Positions 1-8,048 are shown, numbered from the stretch's first letter. The stretch: DNA of 64,000 nucleotides from Halomonas shengliensis (GCF_900104135.1 NZ_FNIV01000004.1:33658-97657), one strand, 5' to 3'. The notes: generated by a model not told the origin, from the sequence alone. Made by a program: numbers and translations.

Positions 1-76
1 AGAGGACTTGAACCTCCACGTCCGTAAGGACACTAGCACCTGAAGCTAGCGCGTCTACCAATTCCGCCATCTGGGC
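1..76 (-). tRNA. tRNA-Leu (anticodon CAG), 3' end cut by window edge
   Basis: Read on the minus strand, the sequence starts with acceptor strand GCCCAGA followed by TGGCGGAATTGGTAGACGCG, the D-arm sequence typical of bacterial tRNA-Leu. The anticodon arm is CTAGC-TTCAGGT-GCTAG, which puts CAG at positions 34-36 and decodes CUG. A long variable arm (GTGTCCTTACGGAC) and the T-arm GGTTCAAGTCC follow. The acceptor 3' strand and any CCA lie beyond base 1. The match to E. coli leuT-type tRNA is close, from memory. Confidence 0.95.
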
Positions 77-87
77 AGGCGACGCGT

Positions 88-115
88 ATGGTACTCGATT
101 CTCGGCACTTTGCAA
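88..115 (-). promoter_or_regulatory. Candidate sigma70 promoter of the tRNA-Leu
   Basis: On the minus strand TTGCAA (115-110) and TACCAT (93-88) are separated by 16 bases, placing a start site a few bases before the mature tRNA 5' end at 76. It matches consensus at four of six positions in each hexamer. Confidence 0.45.
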
Positions 116-169
116 GAGGGGCGGGCGGGGAGCGAGCAACTTTTTGCCCCGCGCGGGAGTCCGCCATGG

Positions 170-198
170 TTGGGTGGCCGCGCCCGCGGCGCTATACT
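170..198 (+). promoter_or_regulatory. Candidate sigma70 promoter of rnr
   Basis: TTGGGT (170-175) and TATACT (193-198) are 17 bases apart. The -10 box matches consensus at five of six positions; the -35 box is weaker. Predicted initiation is near 205, about 95 bases before the rnr start codon. Confidence 0.5.
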
Positions 199-204
199 GG
201 CGCC

Positions 205-303
205 ATGACCAACGAATCCCCAAGCGACACCCTGTTCCCGCGGCGCCCGAGCGCCCCCCTCCCCATGTCGTCCGCGACCCTGCCAAGGATGCTCTGCGCA
301 TGA
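205..303 (+). other. Possible 32-codon upstream reading frame overlapping the rnr start
   Basis: An ATG at 205 opens a 32-codon frame (MTNESPSD...) whose TGA at 301-303 overlaps the rnr ATG at 300 as ATGA, the arrangement seen in translationally coupled genes. No ribosome binding site is evident before 205, and the predicted transcription start is about at the ATG, so any translation would be leaderless. It may be chance. Confidence 0.2.
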
Positions 304-2708
304 CCCACTGGACGCTCAGCGACGATCCGCACGCGGAACGCGAAGCCCACAAGTACGACAAGCCCGCCCCCAGCCGCGAGTACCTGCTCGCCCGCCTGGA
401 GGAGGTCGGCAAGCCGATCACCCACGAGAAGATGAGCCGCCTGCTCGGCCTCGACGACGAGGAGCTGCAGGAGGCGGTACGCCGCCGCCTGGCGGCCATG
501 GAACGCGACGGCCAGGTGCTGCGCAACCGCGCCGGCGCCTACGCGCTGATCGACAAGCTCGACCTGATCAAGGGCAAGGTGCTCGGCCACCGCGACGGCT
601 TCGGCTTCCTGCTGCGCGACGACGGCAAGAAGCCCGACCTGGTGCTGCCGCCCCGGCAGATGCGCCGGGTCTTCCATGGCGACCACGTGCTGGCGCGCAT
701 CAGCGGCCGCGACCGCCGCGGCCGTGACGAGGCCACCATCGCCGAGGTGCTGGCGCGCAACACCCAGACCATCGTCGGCGTCTACCGCGAGAACACCCCC
801 GAATTCGGGGTCCTGATCCCGGAGAACGCCCGCATCACCCAGGAGATCATCATCCCCCACAGCGCCTGCGGCGGGGCGAAGGATGGCCAGGTGATCTCGG
901 CGCGCATCGTCAAGCAGCCCGAGACCCGGGTGCAGCCGGTGGGTGAGGTGATCGAGGTGCTCGGCGAGCGCATGGACCCGGGGATGGAGATCGACATCGC
1001 CATCCGCAGCTACGAGATCCCCGCCGAGTTCCCGCCCGAGGTGCACGACCAGATCGGCGAGATGTCCGCCGAGGTGGCCGAGGCCGACAAGGCCAACCGC
1101 ATCGACCTGCGCCACCTGCCGCTGGTCACCATCGACGACGAGAGCGCCAAGGACTTCGACGACGCCGTGTGCGCCTGGAAGACCAAGTCGGGGAGCTGGA
1201 AGCTGCTGGTGGCGATCGCCGATGTCTCCCACTACGTGCGCCCCGGCACCCCCCTCGACCAGGAGGCGATCCGCCGCGGCAACTCGGTCTACTTCCCGGG
1301 GCAGGTGGTGCCGATGCTGCCGGAGCTGCTCTCCAACGGCCTCTGCTCGCTCAACCCGGCGGTCGACCGCCTGGCGCTGGTGTGCGAGATGAACATCTCC
1401 AAGAACGGCGCCATCAGCCGCTACCGCTTCTTTGAAGCGGTGTTCCAGTCCCATGCGCGACTCACCTACAACAAGGTGGCGGCGATCCTCGATGACGAGG
1501 GCGAGCACGGCGACGCCCTGCGCGAGGAGTATCGCGAGCTGGTGGGACCGCTCAAGGACCTGCATGGCCTCTACAGGCTGCTGCGCGAGGCCCGCGAGGC
1601 CCGCGGCGCCATCGACTTCGAGACCACCGAGACCGCCATCGTCTTCAACGACGAGCGCAAGATCGAGAAGATCGTGCCGCGCAGCCGCAACGACGCCCAC
1701 AAGCTGATCGAGGAGTGCATGCTGGCGGCCAACGTGGCCACCGCGCGCTTCCTCGACAAGCATGACCTGCCGGCCCTCTATCGCATCCACGAGAAGCCCT
1801 CGCCGGAGCGCCTCGACAAGCTGCGCCTCTTCCTTGCCGAGCTGGGGCTCTCCCTGGGCGGCGGCGACGACCCGAGCCCCCAGGACTACCAGGAGCTGGC
1901 CGAGGTCATCCGCGACCGCCCCGACGCCGACGTCATCCAGACGGTGATGCTGCGCTCCATGAGCCGTGCGGTCTACTCGCCCCAGAACGACGGCCACTTC
2001 GGCCTGGCCTATCCGGCCTATGCCCACTTCACCTCGCCGATCCGCCGCTACCCCGACCTGATCGTGCACCGCGCCATCCGCTCGGTGATCCGTGGCCCGC
2101 GCCAGACCAACACCGTGCTGCGCGCCGACGGGGCCCCGGTGGAGCCGCCCAGCCGCTGGGCGCCCTACACCTTCGAGCAGATGCTCGAGCTCGGCGAGCA
2201 CTGCTCGATGACCGAGCGGCGCGCCGACGACGCCACCCGCGACGTCGAGGACTGGCTCAAGTGCGAGTTCATGTCCGACAAGCTCGGCGAGGTCTACGAC
2301 GGCACCATCGCCTCGGTGACCCAGTTCGGCATCTTCGTGCGGCTCGACGAGGTGTACGTGGAGGGGCTGGTGCACGTCACCTCGTTGCCCTCCGACTACT
2401 ACCACTACGAGCCGGAGAAGCATCGTCTCAAGGGCGAGCGCTCGGGGATGAGCTACCGCCTCGGCGACGGCGTCACCGTGCAGGTGGCCCGGGTCGACCT
2501 GGACGAGCGCAAGATCGACTTCGCCCTGGCCGACGACAAGCCCCGTCCCAAGCGCGCGCCGCGCCGCCGCCGGGCGGTGGACGCCGCCCCCGACAAGGGG
2601 CGCGCCCGCGCCGGCGGCAAGCCGCCCAAGGCCGAGGCGGCCAGCGAGGAGGGCGCCGACAAGGGCGGACGCAAGCGTGGCGGGCGTCGGCGCCGCAGCC
2701 GGCGCTGA
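300..2708 (+). CDS. rnr: Ribonuclease R, 3'-to-5' exoribonuclease
   Basis: RNase R degrades structured RNA processively from the 3' end and takes part in rRNA quality control and decay of stalled messages. The 802-residue product shows an N-terminal winged-helix part (PSREYLLARLEEVGKPIT), cold-shock domains, then the RNB catalytic domain with metal-binding DDESAKDFDDAV near residues 279-290. An S1 domain (GTIASVTQFGIFVRL) starts near residue 665 and is followed by an Arg/Lys-rich tail of about 60 residues. The ATG at 300 is chosen over the longer open frame because MTHWTLSDDPHAEREAHKYD aligns with the N terminus of E. coli RNase R and AAGGA lies at 285-289. rlmB follows in the same order as in E. 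coli. Confidence 0.96.
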   Translation: MTHWTLSDDPHAEREAHKYDKPAPSREYLLARLEEVGKPITHEKMSRLLGLDDEELQEAVRRRLAAMERDGQVLRNRAGAYALIDKLDLIKGKVLGHRDGFGFLLRDDGKKPDLVLPPRQMRRVFHGDHVLARISGRDRRGRDEATIAEVLARNTQTIVGVYRENTPEFGVLIPENARITQEIIIPHSACGGAKDGQVISARIVKQPETRVQPVGEVIEVLGERMDPGMEIDIAIRSYEIPAEFPPEVHDQIGEMSAEVAEADKANRIDLRHLPLVTIDDESAKDFDDAVCAWKTKSGSWKLLVAIADVSHYVRPGTPLDQEAIRRGNSVYFPGQVVPMLPELLSNGLCSLNPAVDRLALVCEMNISKNGAISRYRFFEAVFQSHARLTYNKVAAILDDEGEHGDALREEYRELVGPLKDLHGLYRLLREAREARGAIDFETTETAIVFNDERKIEKIVPRSRNDAHKLIEECMLAANVATARFLDKHDLPALYRIHEKPSPERLDKLRLFLAELGLSLGGGDDPSPQDYQELAEVIRDRPDADVIQTVMLRSMSRAVYSPQNDGHFGLAYPAYAHFTSPIRRYPDLIVHRAIRSVIRGPRQTNTVLRADGAPVEPPSRWAPYTFEQMLELGEHCSMTERRADDATRDVEDWLKCEFMSDKLGEVYDGTIASVTQFGIFVRLDEVYVEGLVHVTSLPSDYYHYEPEKHRLKGERSGMSYRLGDGVTVQVARVDLDERKIDFALADDKPRPKRAPRRRRAVDAAPDKGRARAGGKPPKAEAASEEGADKGGRKRGGRRRRSRR

Positions 2709-2762
2709 CCCGCGGCGGCGGGCCACCCGGCCCGCCCGGGATTCCTGACGAAAGCGAGCGAC

Positions 2763-3557
2763 ATGAAGCAGAAGCGAAGCCGCCGGCCGCCCACGGGCAA
2801 GCCGGCCGTCCCCGGTGGGCTGGAGAGCGTGTTCGGCGTGCACGCCGTGCGTGCCCTCATCGAGCGCGGCGAGACGCCCCGCGAGCTGTGGGTCCAGGAG
2901 GGCAGTGCCGGCGAGCGGCTGGCCGAGCTGGTGGAGGCCGCCCGCGCCGGCGGCGCCCGGGTGCAGCGTCGCCCCCGCGACGAGCTCGACCGCCTGGCCC
3001 AGGGCGCCGCCCACCAGGGCATCGTCGCCTTCGCCGCGCCGCTCGCCTTCGCCGCCGAGAGCGAGCTGTGGTTCCGGCTGGAGGCCTGGCCCGGTGAGGC
3101 GCCCCCCCTGCTGCTGGTGCTGGACGGCGTCACCGACGTGCACAACTTCGGCGCCTGCCTGCGCAGCGCCGATGCCGCCGGGGTGGACGGGGTGATCGTG
3201 CCCAAGGACAAGGCCGCCCCGCTCAACGCCACGGTGCGCAAGGTGGCCTGCGGCGCCGCCGAGAGCGTGCCGGTCTACCAGGTCACCAACCTGGCCCGTG
3301 CCCTGGCCAGGCTCAAGGCGCTCGGCGTCTGGGTCACCGGCACCGCCGGCGAGGCCGAGGCGCTGGTCTTCGAGGCCGACCTCGCAGGGCCCACGGCGCT
3401 GGTGATGGGGGCCGAGGGCAAGGGGCTCCGGCGCCTGACCCGCGAGGCCTGCGACCATCTGGTCAAGCTGCCCATGGTCGGCAGCGTGTCGAGCCTCAAC
3501 GTCTCGGTGGCCACCGGCATCTGCCTGTTCGAGGCCGTGCGCCAGCGCCGCGGCTGA
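2763..3557 (+). CDS. rlmB: 23S rRNA (guanosine-2'-O)-methyltransferase RlmB
   Basis: RlmB methylates the 2'-O of G2251 in the 23S rRNA P-loop, using S-adenosylmethionine. The 264-residue protein has the small N-terminal substrate-binding domain (SVFGVHAVRALIERG) and a C-terminal SpoU trefoil knot. The three knot motifs are visible: NFGACLRSADAAG, VMGAEGKGLRRL and SVSSLNVSVATGI. It lies 54 bases after rnr and is probably cotranscribed with it, as in E. coli and Pseudomonas. The N terminus carries a short basic extension (MKQKRSRRPP). Confidence 0.95.
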   Translation: MKQKRSRRPPTGKPAVPGGLESVFGVHAVRALIERGETPRELWVQEGSAGERLAELVEAARAGGARVQRRPRDELDRLAQGAAHQGIVAFAAPLAFAAESELWFRLEAWPGEAPPLLLVLDGVTDVHNFGACLRSADAAGVDGVIVPKDKAAPLNATVRKVACGAAESVPVYQVTNLARALARLKALGVWVTGTAGEAEALVFEADLAGPTALVMGAEGKGLRRLTREACDHLVKLPMVGSVSSLNVSVATGICLFEAVRQRRG

Positions 3558-3562
3558 TACGC

Positions 3563-3591
3563 TTGCGCACCAGGCCCACACTCTTTAGAAT
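3563..3591 (+). promoter_or_regulatory. Sigma70 promoter of the rpsF operon
   Basis: TTGCGC (3563-3568) and TAGAAT (3586-3591) are separated by exactly 17 bases. The start site would be near 3598, giving a leader of about 105 bases before rpsF. Confidence 0.6.
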
Positions 3592-3596
3592 GCTTG

Positions 3597-3621
3597 CGCC
3601 CGTTCGTCCCTCGAGCGGGCG
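3597..3621 (+). promoter_or_regulatory. Hairpin at the start of the rpsF leader
   Basis: CGCCCG (3597-3602) pairs with CGGGCG (3616-3621) around a 13-base loop. It sits at or just after the predicted transcription start. Leaders of rpsF operons in many bacteria bind the S6:S18 complex; whether this leader contains that motif cannot be settled by eye. Confidence 0.3.
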
Positions 3622-3702
3622 TTCGTGTTTCTTCTATCACCTCCTTGCTTCCCCGGAGCGCCGAGTCCTCCCGTGGAAGCTGCCAAACCGCAAGGAGATC
3701 CC

Positions 3703-4071
3703 ATGCGTCACTACGAGATCGTGTTCATGGTCCACCCGGACCAGAGCGAGCAGGTTCCCGCCATGGTCGAGCGCTACACCGGCCTCGTCACCGAGAACGG
3801 CGGCACCGTGCATCGTCTCGAGGATTGGGGCCGTCGTCACCTGGCCTACCCGATCAACAAGATCCACAAGGCTCACTACGTGCTGATGAACGTCGAGTGC
3901 AGCGGCGAGACCCTCGACGAGATCGAGAACATCTTCCGCTTCAACGACGCCATCATTCGCAGCCTGGTGGTGCGCTGCAAGGAAGCCGTCACCGAGGCCT
4001 CGCCGATGATGAAGCCGGTGGAAGAGAAGCGCGCGCGCCGCGACGAGAAGCCCCGCGCCGAGTCCGCCTGA
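3703..4071 (+). CDS. rpsF: 30S ribosomal protein S6
   Basis: S6 binds the central domain of 16S rRNA as a heterodimer with S18. The 122-residue product begins [19 protein letters not shown] and contains [19 protein letters not shown], the diagnostic S6 core. It ends in a charged tail rich in Glu, Lys and Arg, as in other gammaproteobacteria. The ATG at 3703 is preceded by AAGGAG at 3692-3697; the open frame extends further upstream but nothing there resembles S6. It is the first gene of an rpsF-rpsR-DUF2232-rplI cluster. Confidence 0.98.
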   Translation: MRHYEIVFMVHPDQSEQVPAMVERYTGLVTENGGTVHRLEDWGRRHLAYPINKIHKAHYVLMNVECSGETLDEIENIFRFNDAIIRSLVVRCKEAVTEASPMMKPVEEKRARRDEKPRAESA

Positions 4072-4105
4072 TACCACCCCATCGCACGTCTGAAGGAGTC
4101 TTCAC

Positions 4106-4333
4106 ATGGCACGCTTTTTCCGTCGCCGCAAGTTCTGCCGTTTCACCGCCGAGGGCGTGAAGCAGATCGACTACAAGGATCTGGACACCCTCAAGGCCTA
4201 CATCACCGAGACCGGCAAGATCGTTCCCAGCCGCATCACCGGTACCAAGGCCCGCTACCAGCGTCAGCTGGCGACCGCCGTCAAGCGCGCCCGCTACCTG
4301 GCGCTGCTGCCCTACACCGATAGCCACCAGTAA
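4106..4333 (+). CDS. rpsR: 30S ribosomal protein S18
   Basis: S18 partners with S6 on the 30S platform. The 75-residue sequence [17 protein letters not shown] with [20 protein letters not shown] near the end is standard for the family, including the conserved RRRKFCRF segment. AAGGAG precedes the start, which lies 34 bases after rpsF. Confidence 0.98.
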   Translation: MARFFRRRKFCRFTAEGVKQIDYKDLDTLKAYITETGKIVPSRITGTKARYQRQLATAVKRARYLALLPYTDSHQ

Positions 4334-4345
4334 GCGCCAGGCACG

Positions 4346-5197
4346 ATGCTGACGATCGCCCGCTGGGTGATGCGCGGCACGCCCCACGCCGTCGGCGGGG
4401 CCGTGGTCGCCACCCTGATCCCCTGGCTGTTCTGGCTGGGGGCCGCCATCGCGGCCCTGGTCACCCTGCGTCGCGGGCTCTCCCCGGCGCTGCCGGTGAT
4501 CGTGGCCGCCGCCGTGCCCTCGGGCTGGTGGTGGATGCAGGGGGATGTCATCCCGCTGGCCAGCGTGCTGCTGGTCACCTTGATGGCGGTGGTGCTGCGC
4601 GCCCGCCTGCGCTGGAGCGAGGCGTTAATCGCCGGCGCCCTGGCCGGGGCGGTGATGATCCAGCTGGGCATCTTCCTGCCGCCCCAGGGGACCGGCCAGA
4701 TGCTTGCCGAGCTGCGCCAGGCCTCCCCCGAGGTGGAGCGCCTGCTCGCCGAGCTGACCCGCCAGGGGCTCGACACCGAGCAGCTGGCGGCGCTGCTGAT
4801 CGGCGGGGTCACCGGCCTGATGGTGCTGATCGCCGCCGTGGCCTGCCTGGCCCTGGCGCGCAGCTGGCAGGCGGGGCTCTACAACCCCGGGGGCTTCCGA
4901 GAGGAGTTCCACGCCCTGCGCCTCTCGCCACGTGAGCTCGCCGTGCTGGTGGTGCTCGGGGTGGTCGGCGCCGTGCTGGGGCTGCCCGGGCTCGGCATGC
5001 TGCTGTGGGTGCCGCTGCTGGTCGCCGGCATCGCGCTGGTGCATGGTTTTATCGGACTGAAAGGGATGAACGGGCTGTGGCTGGTCGCCTTCTACCTGCT
5101 GCTGATCACCACCTGGCCCATGATTCTGATCGTGCTGCTGCTGGCCTTCATCGACGTCTTCGCGGACATCCGCGGGCGTCTGGCCAGCCGCGACTGA
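4346..5197 (+). CDS. DUF2232 family integral membrane protein
   Basis: This 283-residue protein is almost wholly hydrophobic, with about seven or eight predicted membrane segments (for example GAAIAALVTLRRG and a C-terminal WLVAFYLLLITTWPMILIVL). One amphipathic stretch with Glu, Arg and Leu lies around residues 115-150. It resembles the DUF2232 (YybS-like) family found between rpsR and rplI in Pseudomonas and relatives. Its function is unknown. It starts 12 bases after rpsR and ends 15 bases before rplI, so it should be cotranscribed with the ribosomal genes. No catalytic motif is visible. Confidence 0.8.
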   Translation: MLTIARWVMRGTPHAVGGAVVATLIPWLFWLGAAIAALVTLRRGLSPALPVIVAAAVPSGWWWMQGDVIPLASVLLVTLMAVVLRARLRWSEALIAGALAGAVMIQLGIFLPPQGTGQMLAELRQASPEVERLLAELTRQGLDTEQLAALLIGGVTGLMVLIAAVACLALARSWQAGLYNPGGFREEFHALRLSPRELAVLVVLGVVGAVLGLPGLGMLLWVPLLVAGIALVHGFIGLKGMNGLWLVAFYLLLITTWPMILIVLLLAFIDVFADIRGRLASRD

Positions 5198-5212
5198 CAA
5201 GAGGTTTACGAG

Positions 5213-5659
5213 ATGGAAGTCATTCTGCTCGACAAGATTGGCAAGCTGGGCGGCCTGGGTGACCAGGTTACCGTCAAGCCCGGCTACGGCCGCAACTACC
5301 TGGTGCCCTACGGCCTCGCCGTGCCGGCCACCAAGGACAACATCGAGGCCTTCGAGGCCCAGCGTGCCGAGCTCGAGGCCCAGGCCGCCGAGCGCAAGGC
5401 CGAGGCCGAGGCGCGTGCCGCCCAGCTGAACGAGATCGAGCTCTCCCTGGTCGCCAAGGCCGGCGACGAGGGCAAGCTGTTCGGCTCCATCGGTCCCCGC
5501 GACCTGGCCGAGGCCATCTCCTCGGCCGGCATCGAGGTGGCCAAGAGCGAGGTGCGCATGCCCGAAGGTCCGCTGCGTGCCACCGGTGAGTACGACATCC
5601 AGCTGCACCTGCATGCGGAAGTCGACGCCACCGTGCGCGTGGTGGTCGTGGCCGAGTAA
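5213..5659 (+). CDS. rplI: 50S ribosomal protein L9
   Basis: L9 bridges the L1 stalk region of the 50S subunit and affects frame maintenance. The 148-residue protein starts [19 protein letters not shown] and continues with [20 protein letters not shown], the N-terminal RNA-binding domain. A long charged helix (residues 45-75, rich in Ala, Glu and Arg) joins it to the C-terminal domain ([16 protein letters not shown]). Length and layout are normal. It is the last gene of the cluster and is followed by a long hairpin. Confidence 0.98.
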   Translation: MEVILLDKIGKLGGLGDQVTVKPGYGRNYLVPYGLAVPATKDNIEAFEAQRAELEAQAAERKAEAEARAAQLNEIELSLVAKAGDEGKLFGSIGPRDLAEAISSAGIEVAKSEVRMPEGPLRATGEYDIQLHLHAEVDATVRVVVVAE

Positions 5660-5676
5660 GCCGCGTCCGCAGCGCC

Positions 5677-5716
5677 TGACGAGGGGCGCGGGGAGAGATC
5701 CCCGCGCCCCTCGTCA
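5677..5716 (+). terminator. 17-bp perfect stem after rplI
   Basis: TGACGAGGGGCGCGGGG (5677-5693) pairs perfectly with 5700-5716 around a six-base AGAGAT loop. No T-run follows, so it may stop transcription with help or act as an RNA 3' end stabiliser. It lies between rplI and the dnaB promoter region. Confidence 0.6.
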
Positions 5717-5756
5717 TGTTGGGGGAAGAGTCATGGGGCGATGGGGCCGACTGGGG

Positions 5757-5762
5757 TAGAAT
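5757..5762 (+). promoter_or_regulatory. Candidate -10 box of dnaB
   Basis: TAGAAT lies 33 bases before the dnaB ATG. No convincing -35 box is seen 16-18 bases upstream, where the sequence is a G-rich run. Confidence 0.3.
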
Positions 5763-5795
5763 GGCCTCCCCGCAACGCCCAGGGTGATTCAGCGC

Positions 5796-7184
5796 ATGTC
5801 CGAGATCCTCGAGCACGACCAGGAAACCGCCGCCCTCAAGGTGCCGCCCCATTCGCTGGAGGCGGAGCAGTCGGTGCTGGGCGGGCTGATGCTCGACAAC
5901 CAGGCGTGGGACAACGTCGCCGACCGCCTGGTGGCCGACGACTTCTATCGCTACGAGCACCGCCTGATCTTCAACGTCATGGCGGAGCTCGCCGAGGGCG
6001 CCAGGCCGCTGGACGTGGTGACCCTCTCCGAGGCGCTGGAGAGGCGTGACCAGCTGGATACCGTGGGTGGGCTGGCCTATCTCGCCGAGCTGGCACGCAA
6101 CACCCCCTCGGCCAGCAACATCCGCGCCTACGCCGACATCGTTCGCGAGCGTGCCACCCTGCGCAAGCTGATCCGCGCCGCCAGCCAGATCGCCGACGGT
6201 GCCTTCAGCCCCCAGGGGCGCCCCGCCGACGAGCTGGTGGACGAGGCCGAGCGGCTGGTGTTCCAGATCAGCGAGGAGCGGCCCAAGTCGGGCGGCCCGG
6301 TGGGCATGAGCGAGCTACTCGCCAAGGCGGTGGACCGCATCGACGAGCTGTTCAACATGCAGGGGGAGATGACCGGCCTCTCCACCGGCTTCCGTGACCT
6401 CGACGAGATGACCTCGGGGCTGCAGCCCTCGGACCTGGTGATCATCGCCGGGCGACCCTCGATGGGCAAGACCACCTTCGCCATGAACCTGGTCGAGCAC
6501 GCGGTGATCGCCAGCGACAAGCCGGTGATGGTGTTCTCCATGGAGATGCCCGCCGAGTCGCTGATGCTGCGCATGCTCTCCTCGCTGGGGCGCATCGACC
6601 AGACCCGGGTGCGTACCGGCCAGCTGGAGGACGAGGACTGGCCGCGCCTGACCTCGGCGGTCAACCTGCTCAAGGACAAGCAGCTGTTCATCGACGACAC
6701 CGCCGCGCTCTCGCCCAACGAGATGCGCTCGCGGATCCGCCGGGTGGTGCGCGAGCACGGCAATCTGGCGCTGATCATGATCGACTACCTGCAGCTGATG
6801 CAGATCCCTGGCTTCTCCGAGAACCGCACCGGCGAGATCTCCGAGATCTCGCGCTCGCTCAAGGGGCTGGCCAAGGAGTTCGGCTGCCCGGTGGTGGCGC
6901 TCTCGCAGCTCAACCGCTCGCTGGAGCAGCGCCCCAACAAGCGCCCGGTGATGTCGGACCTGCGCGAGTCGGGCGCCATCGAGCAGGATGCCGACATCAT
7001 CGGCTTCGTCTATCGCGACGAGGTCTACAATCCGGATAACCCCGACAACCAGGGGCTCGCCGAGGTGATCATCGGCAAGCAGCGTAACGGCCCCATCGGT
7101 ACCGTGCACATGGCCTTCATCGGCAAGTACACCCGCTTCGAGGACCTGGCGCCGGACAGCTACGGCGACACCTTCGGCGAGTGA
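5796..7184 (+). CDS. dnaB: Replicative DNA helicase DnaB
   Basis: DnaB is the hexameric 5'-to-3' helicase that unwinds the replication fork and recruits primase. The 462-residue product has an N-terminal domain (PPHSLEAEQSVLGGLMLDN) and a RecA-like C-terminal domain. Walker A is GRPSMGKTTFA near residues 225-235, Walker B is LALIMIDYLQLM, and an arginine-finger segment QRNGPIGTVHM lies near the end. ATG 5796 is preferred over GTG 5784 because AGGGTGA at 5781-5787 gives normal spacing. The rplI-dnaB order is widely conserved. Confidence 0.97.
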   Translation: MSEILEHDQETAALKVPPHSLEAEQSVLGGLMLDNQAWDNVADRLVADDFYRYEHRLIFNVMAELAEGARPLDVVTLSEALERRDQLDTVGGLAYLAELARNTPSASNIRAYADIVRERATLRKLIRAASQIADGAFSPQGRPADELVDEAERLVFQISEERPKSGGPVGMSELLAKAVDRIDELFNMQGEMTGLSTGFRDLDEMTSGLQPSDLVIIAGRPSMGKTTFAMNLVEHAVIASDKPVMVFSMEMPAESLMLRMLSSLGRIDQTRVRTGQLEDEDWPRLTSAVNLLKDKQLFIDDTAALSPNEMRSRIRRVVREHGNLALIMIDYLQLMQIPGFSENRTGEISEISRSLKGLAKEFGCPVVALSQLNRSLEQRPNKRPVMSDLRESGAIEQDADIIGFVYRDEVYNPDNPDNQGLAEVIIGKQRNGPIGTVHMAFIGKYTRFEDLAPDSYGDTFGE

Positions 7185-7196
7185 GCGCGGCGCGGC

Positions 7197-7224
7197 TTGA
7201 GCCTGCGAGGCAGGGCCGTATAAT
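7197..7224 (+). promoter_or_regulatory. Strong-looking sigma70 promoter after dnaB
   Basis: TTGAGC (7197-7202) and a perfect TATAAT (7219-7224) are 16 bases apart, just past the dnaB stop. It would drive the small gene at 7260 from about base 7231. Confidence 0.7.
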
Positions 7225-7259
7225 CCCCACCCCTCGAACCCGGACAGGAAGGAGGCAGC

Positions 7260-7553
7260 ATGGCAGGCGGATTTCGGCGCGGCAATCGACGCCGCACCCC
7301 CAAGCTGGAGGCGCGCGGCGAGCTCCAGTCGGTGGAGCGCGAGGGCCCGTTCAAGGAGTGGCTGGGCATGCCCGACCTCTACCGCTACCAGCTGGTGGTG
7401 GAGGGCGAGACCTACAGCTACCAGACCGAGGACGCCGAGCTGCCGGTGGCGGTGGGCGACCGCGTGGTGTTCCGCTACAAGGAGACCAAGGCCGGCAAGT
7501 GGGTCGATCGCAACTCCCTGGGCAAGGCGATCGACCCCTCCGACTACCAGTAG
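7260..7553 (+). CDS. Small basic hypothetical protein (97 aa)
   Basis: I do not recognise this family. The N-terminal 15 residues are Arg/Gly-rich (MAGGFRRGNRRRTPK), suggesting nucleic-acid contact. The rest looks like a compact beta-rich domain with alternating hydrophobic residues (YRYQLVVEGETYSYQTE, VGDRVVFRYKETKAGKW), reminiscent of small beta-barrel folds, but this is only an impression. GGAGG before the ATG and a strong upstream promoter indicate good expression. No signal peptide or membrane segment is seen. It stands alone between dnaB and the gene at 7673. Confidence 0.75.
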   Translation: MAGGFRRGNRRRTPKLEARGELQSVEREGPFKEWLGMPDLYRYQLVVEGETYSYQTEDAELPVAVGDRVVFRYKETKAGKWVDRNSLGKAIDPSDYQ

Positions 7554-7583
7554 CGCCAGGAACTCCCCGGGGTGGCGGGGGTC

Positions 7584-7645
7584 ACATTCCCGACACGCAG
7601 CCGTCACCGCCGCGTCATCGGGCGGCCTCAGGCTGCAGGGAATGT
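7584..7645 (+). other. Nested imperfect stem in the leader of the gene at 7673
   Basis: Three helices nest around one centre: ACATTCCC (7584-7591) with GGGAATGT (7638-7645), GCAGCC (7597-7602) with GGCTGC (7631-7636), and CCGCC (7607-7611) with GGCGG (7621-7625). The apical loop is nine bases. It ends 17 bases before the GGAGG of the next gene. It could be a weak terminator for 7260-7553 or a leader element. Confidence 0.4.
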
Positions 7646-7672
7646 CACCTGCCAGATACCCCGGAGGGATCC

Positions 7673-7975
7673 ATGGAATTTCACGAGCTCAAGGCCTTCG
7701 TGGCCCATCACGACAACTACGAGATCCGCGTCATCGGCCATGCCGGCAGCCGCTTCTACCAGGTGGAGCTGGAGGACATCGAGGGGCAGCGCCATATGCT
7801 GACCCGCCGCGGCAAGCCGGTGCTGTTCCGCGCCCTGGACGACGTCTATGTGGAGCTCAAGGGCGCCGGCATCCACCGCGCCTACCTGGTGCAGCAGGTG
7901 CCCCACGACGAGGTGATCGGCCGTGAGGCCCACTACCAGGACCCGCTGACCTCGCGCATGCCGCTGGTCTTCTAG
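7673..7975 (+). CDS. DUF6482-like small cytosolic protein (100 aa)
   Basis: This small soluble protein begins MEFHELKAFVAHHDNYEIRV and contains FYQVELEDIEGQRHML and AYLVQQVPHDEVIG. The pattern resembles DUF6482 proteins of Pseudomonas, which share a C-terminal V-HDE(V/M)-G motif, as I recall them. No function is established and no catalytic site is obvious. The start at 7673 is set by GGAGG at 7662-7666. It is followed by a terminator shared with the convergent gene downstream. Confidence 0.7.
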   Translation: MEFHELKAFVAHHDNYEIRVIGHAGSRFYQVELEDIEGQRHMLTRRGKPVLFRALDDVYVELKGAGIHRAYLVQQVPHDEVIGREAHYQDPLTSRMPLVF

Positions 7976-8009
7976 CACGTCGCGGCGAGGTTCACCCCGA
8001 GGGCTCGGT

Positions 8010-8030
8010 GCCCCGCCTCATGCGCGGGGC
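8010..8030. terminator. Hairpin between convergent genes
   Basis: GCCCCGC (8010-8016) pairs with GCGGGGC (8024-8030) around a seven-base loop. It lies between the rightward gene ending at 7975 and the leftward gene ending at 8049, so it may serve both strands. Confidence 0.5.
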
Positions 8031-8048
8031 CTCGTGTTCCGACGCCGG

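Noticed and set aside
192..3581. Open frame of more than 1,100 codons antisense to rnr and rlmB
   Set aside because: High G+C in third positions keeps antisense frames open. The sequence is His/Gly/Leu/Val/Ala-rich with no family motif, and both plus-strand genes are certain.
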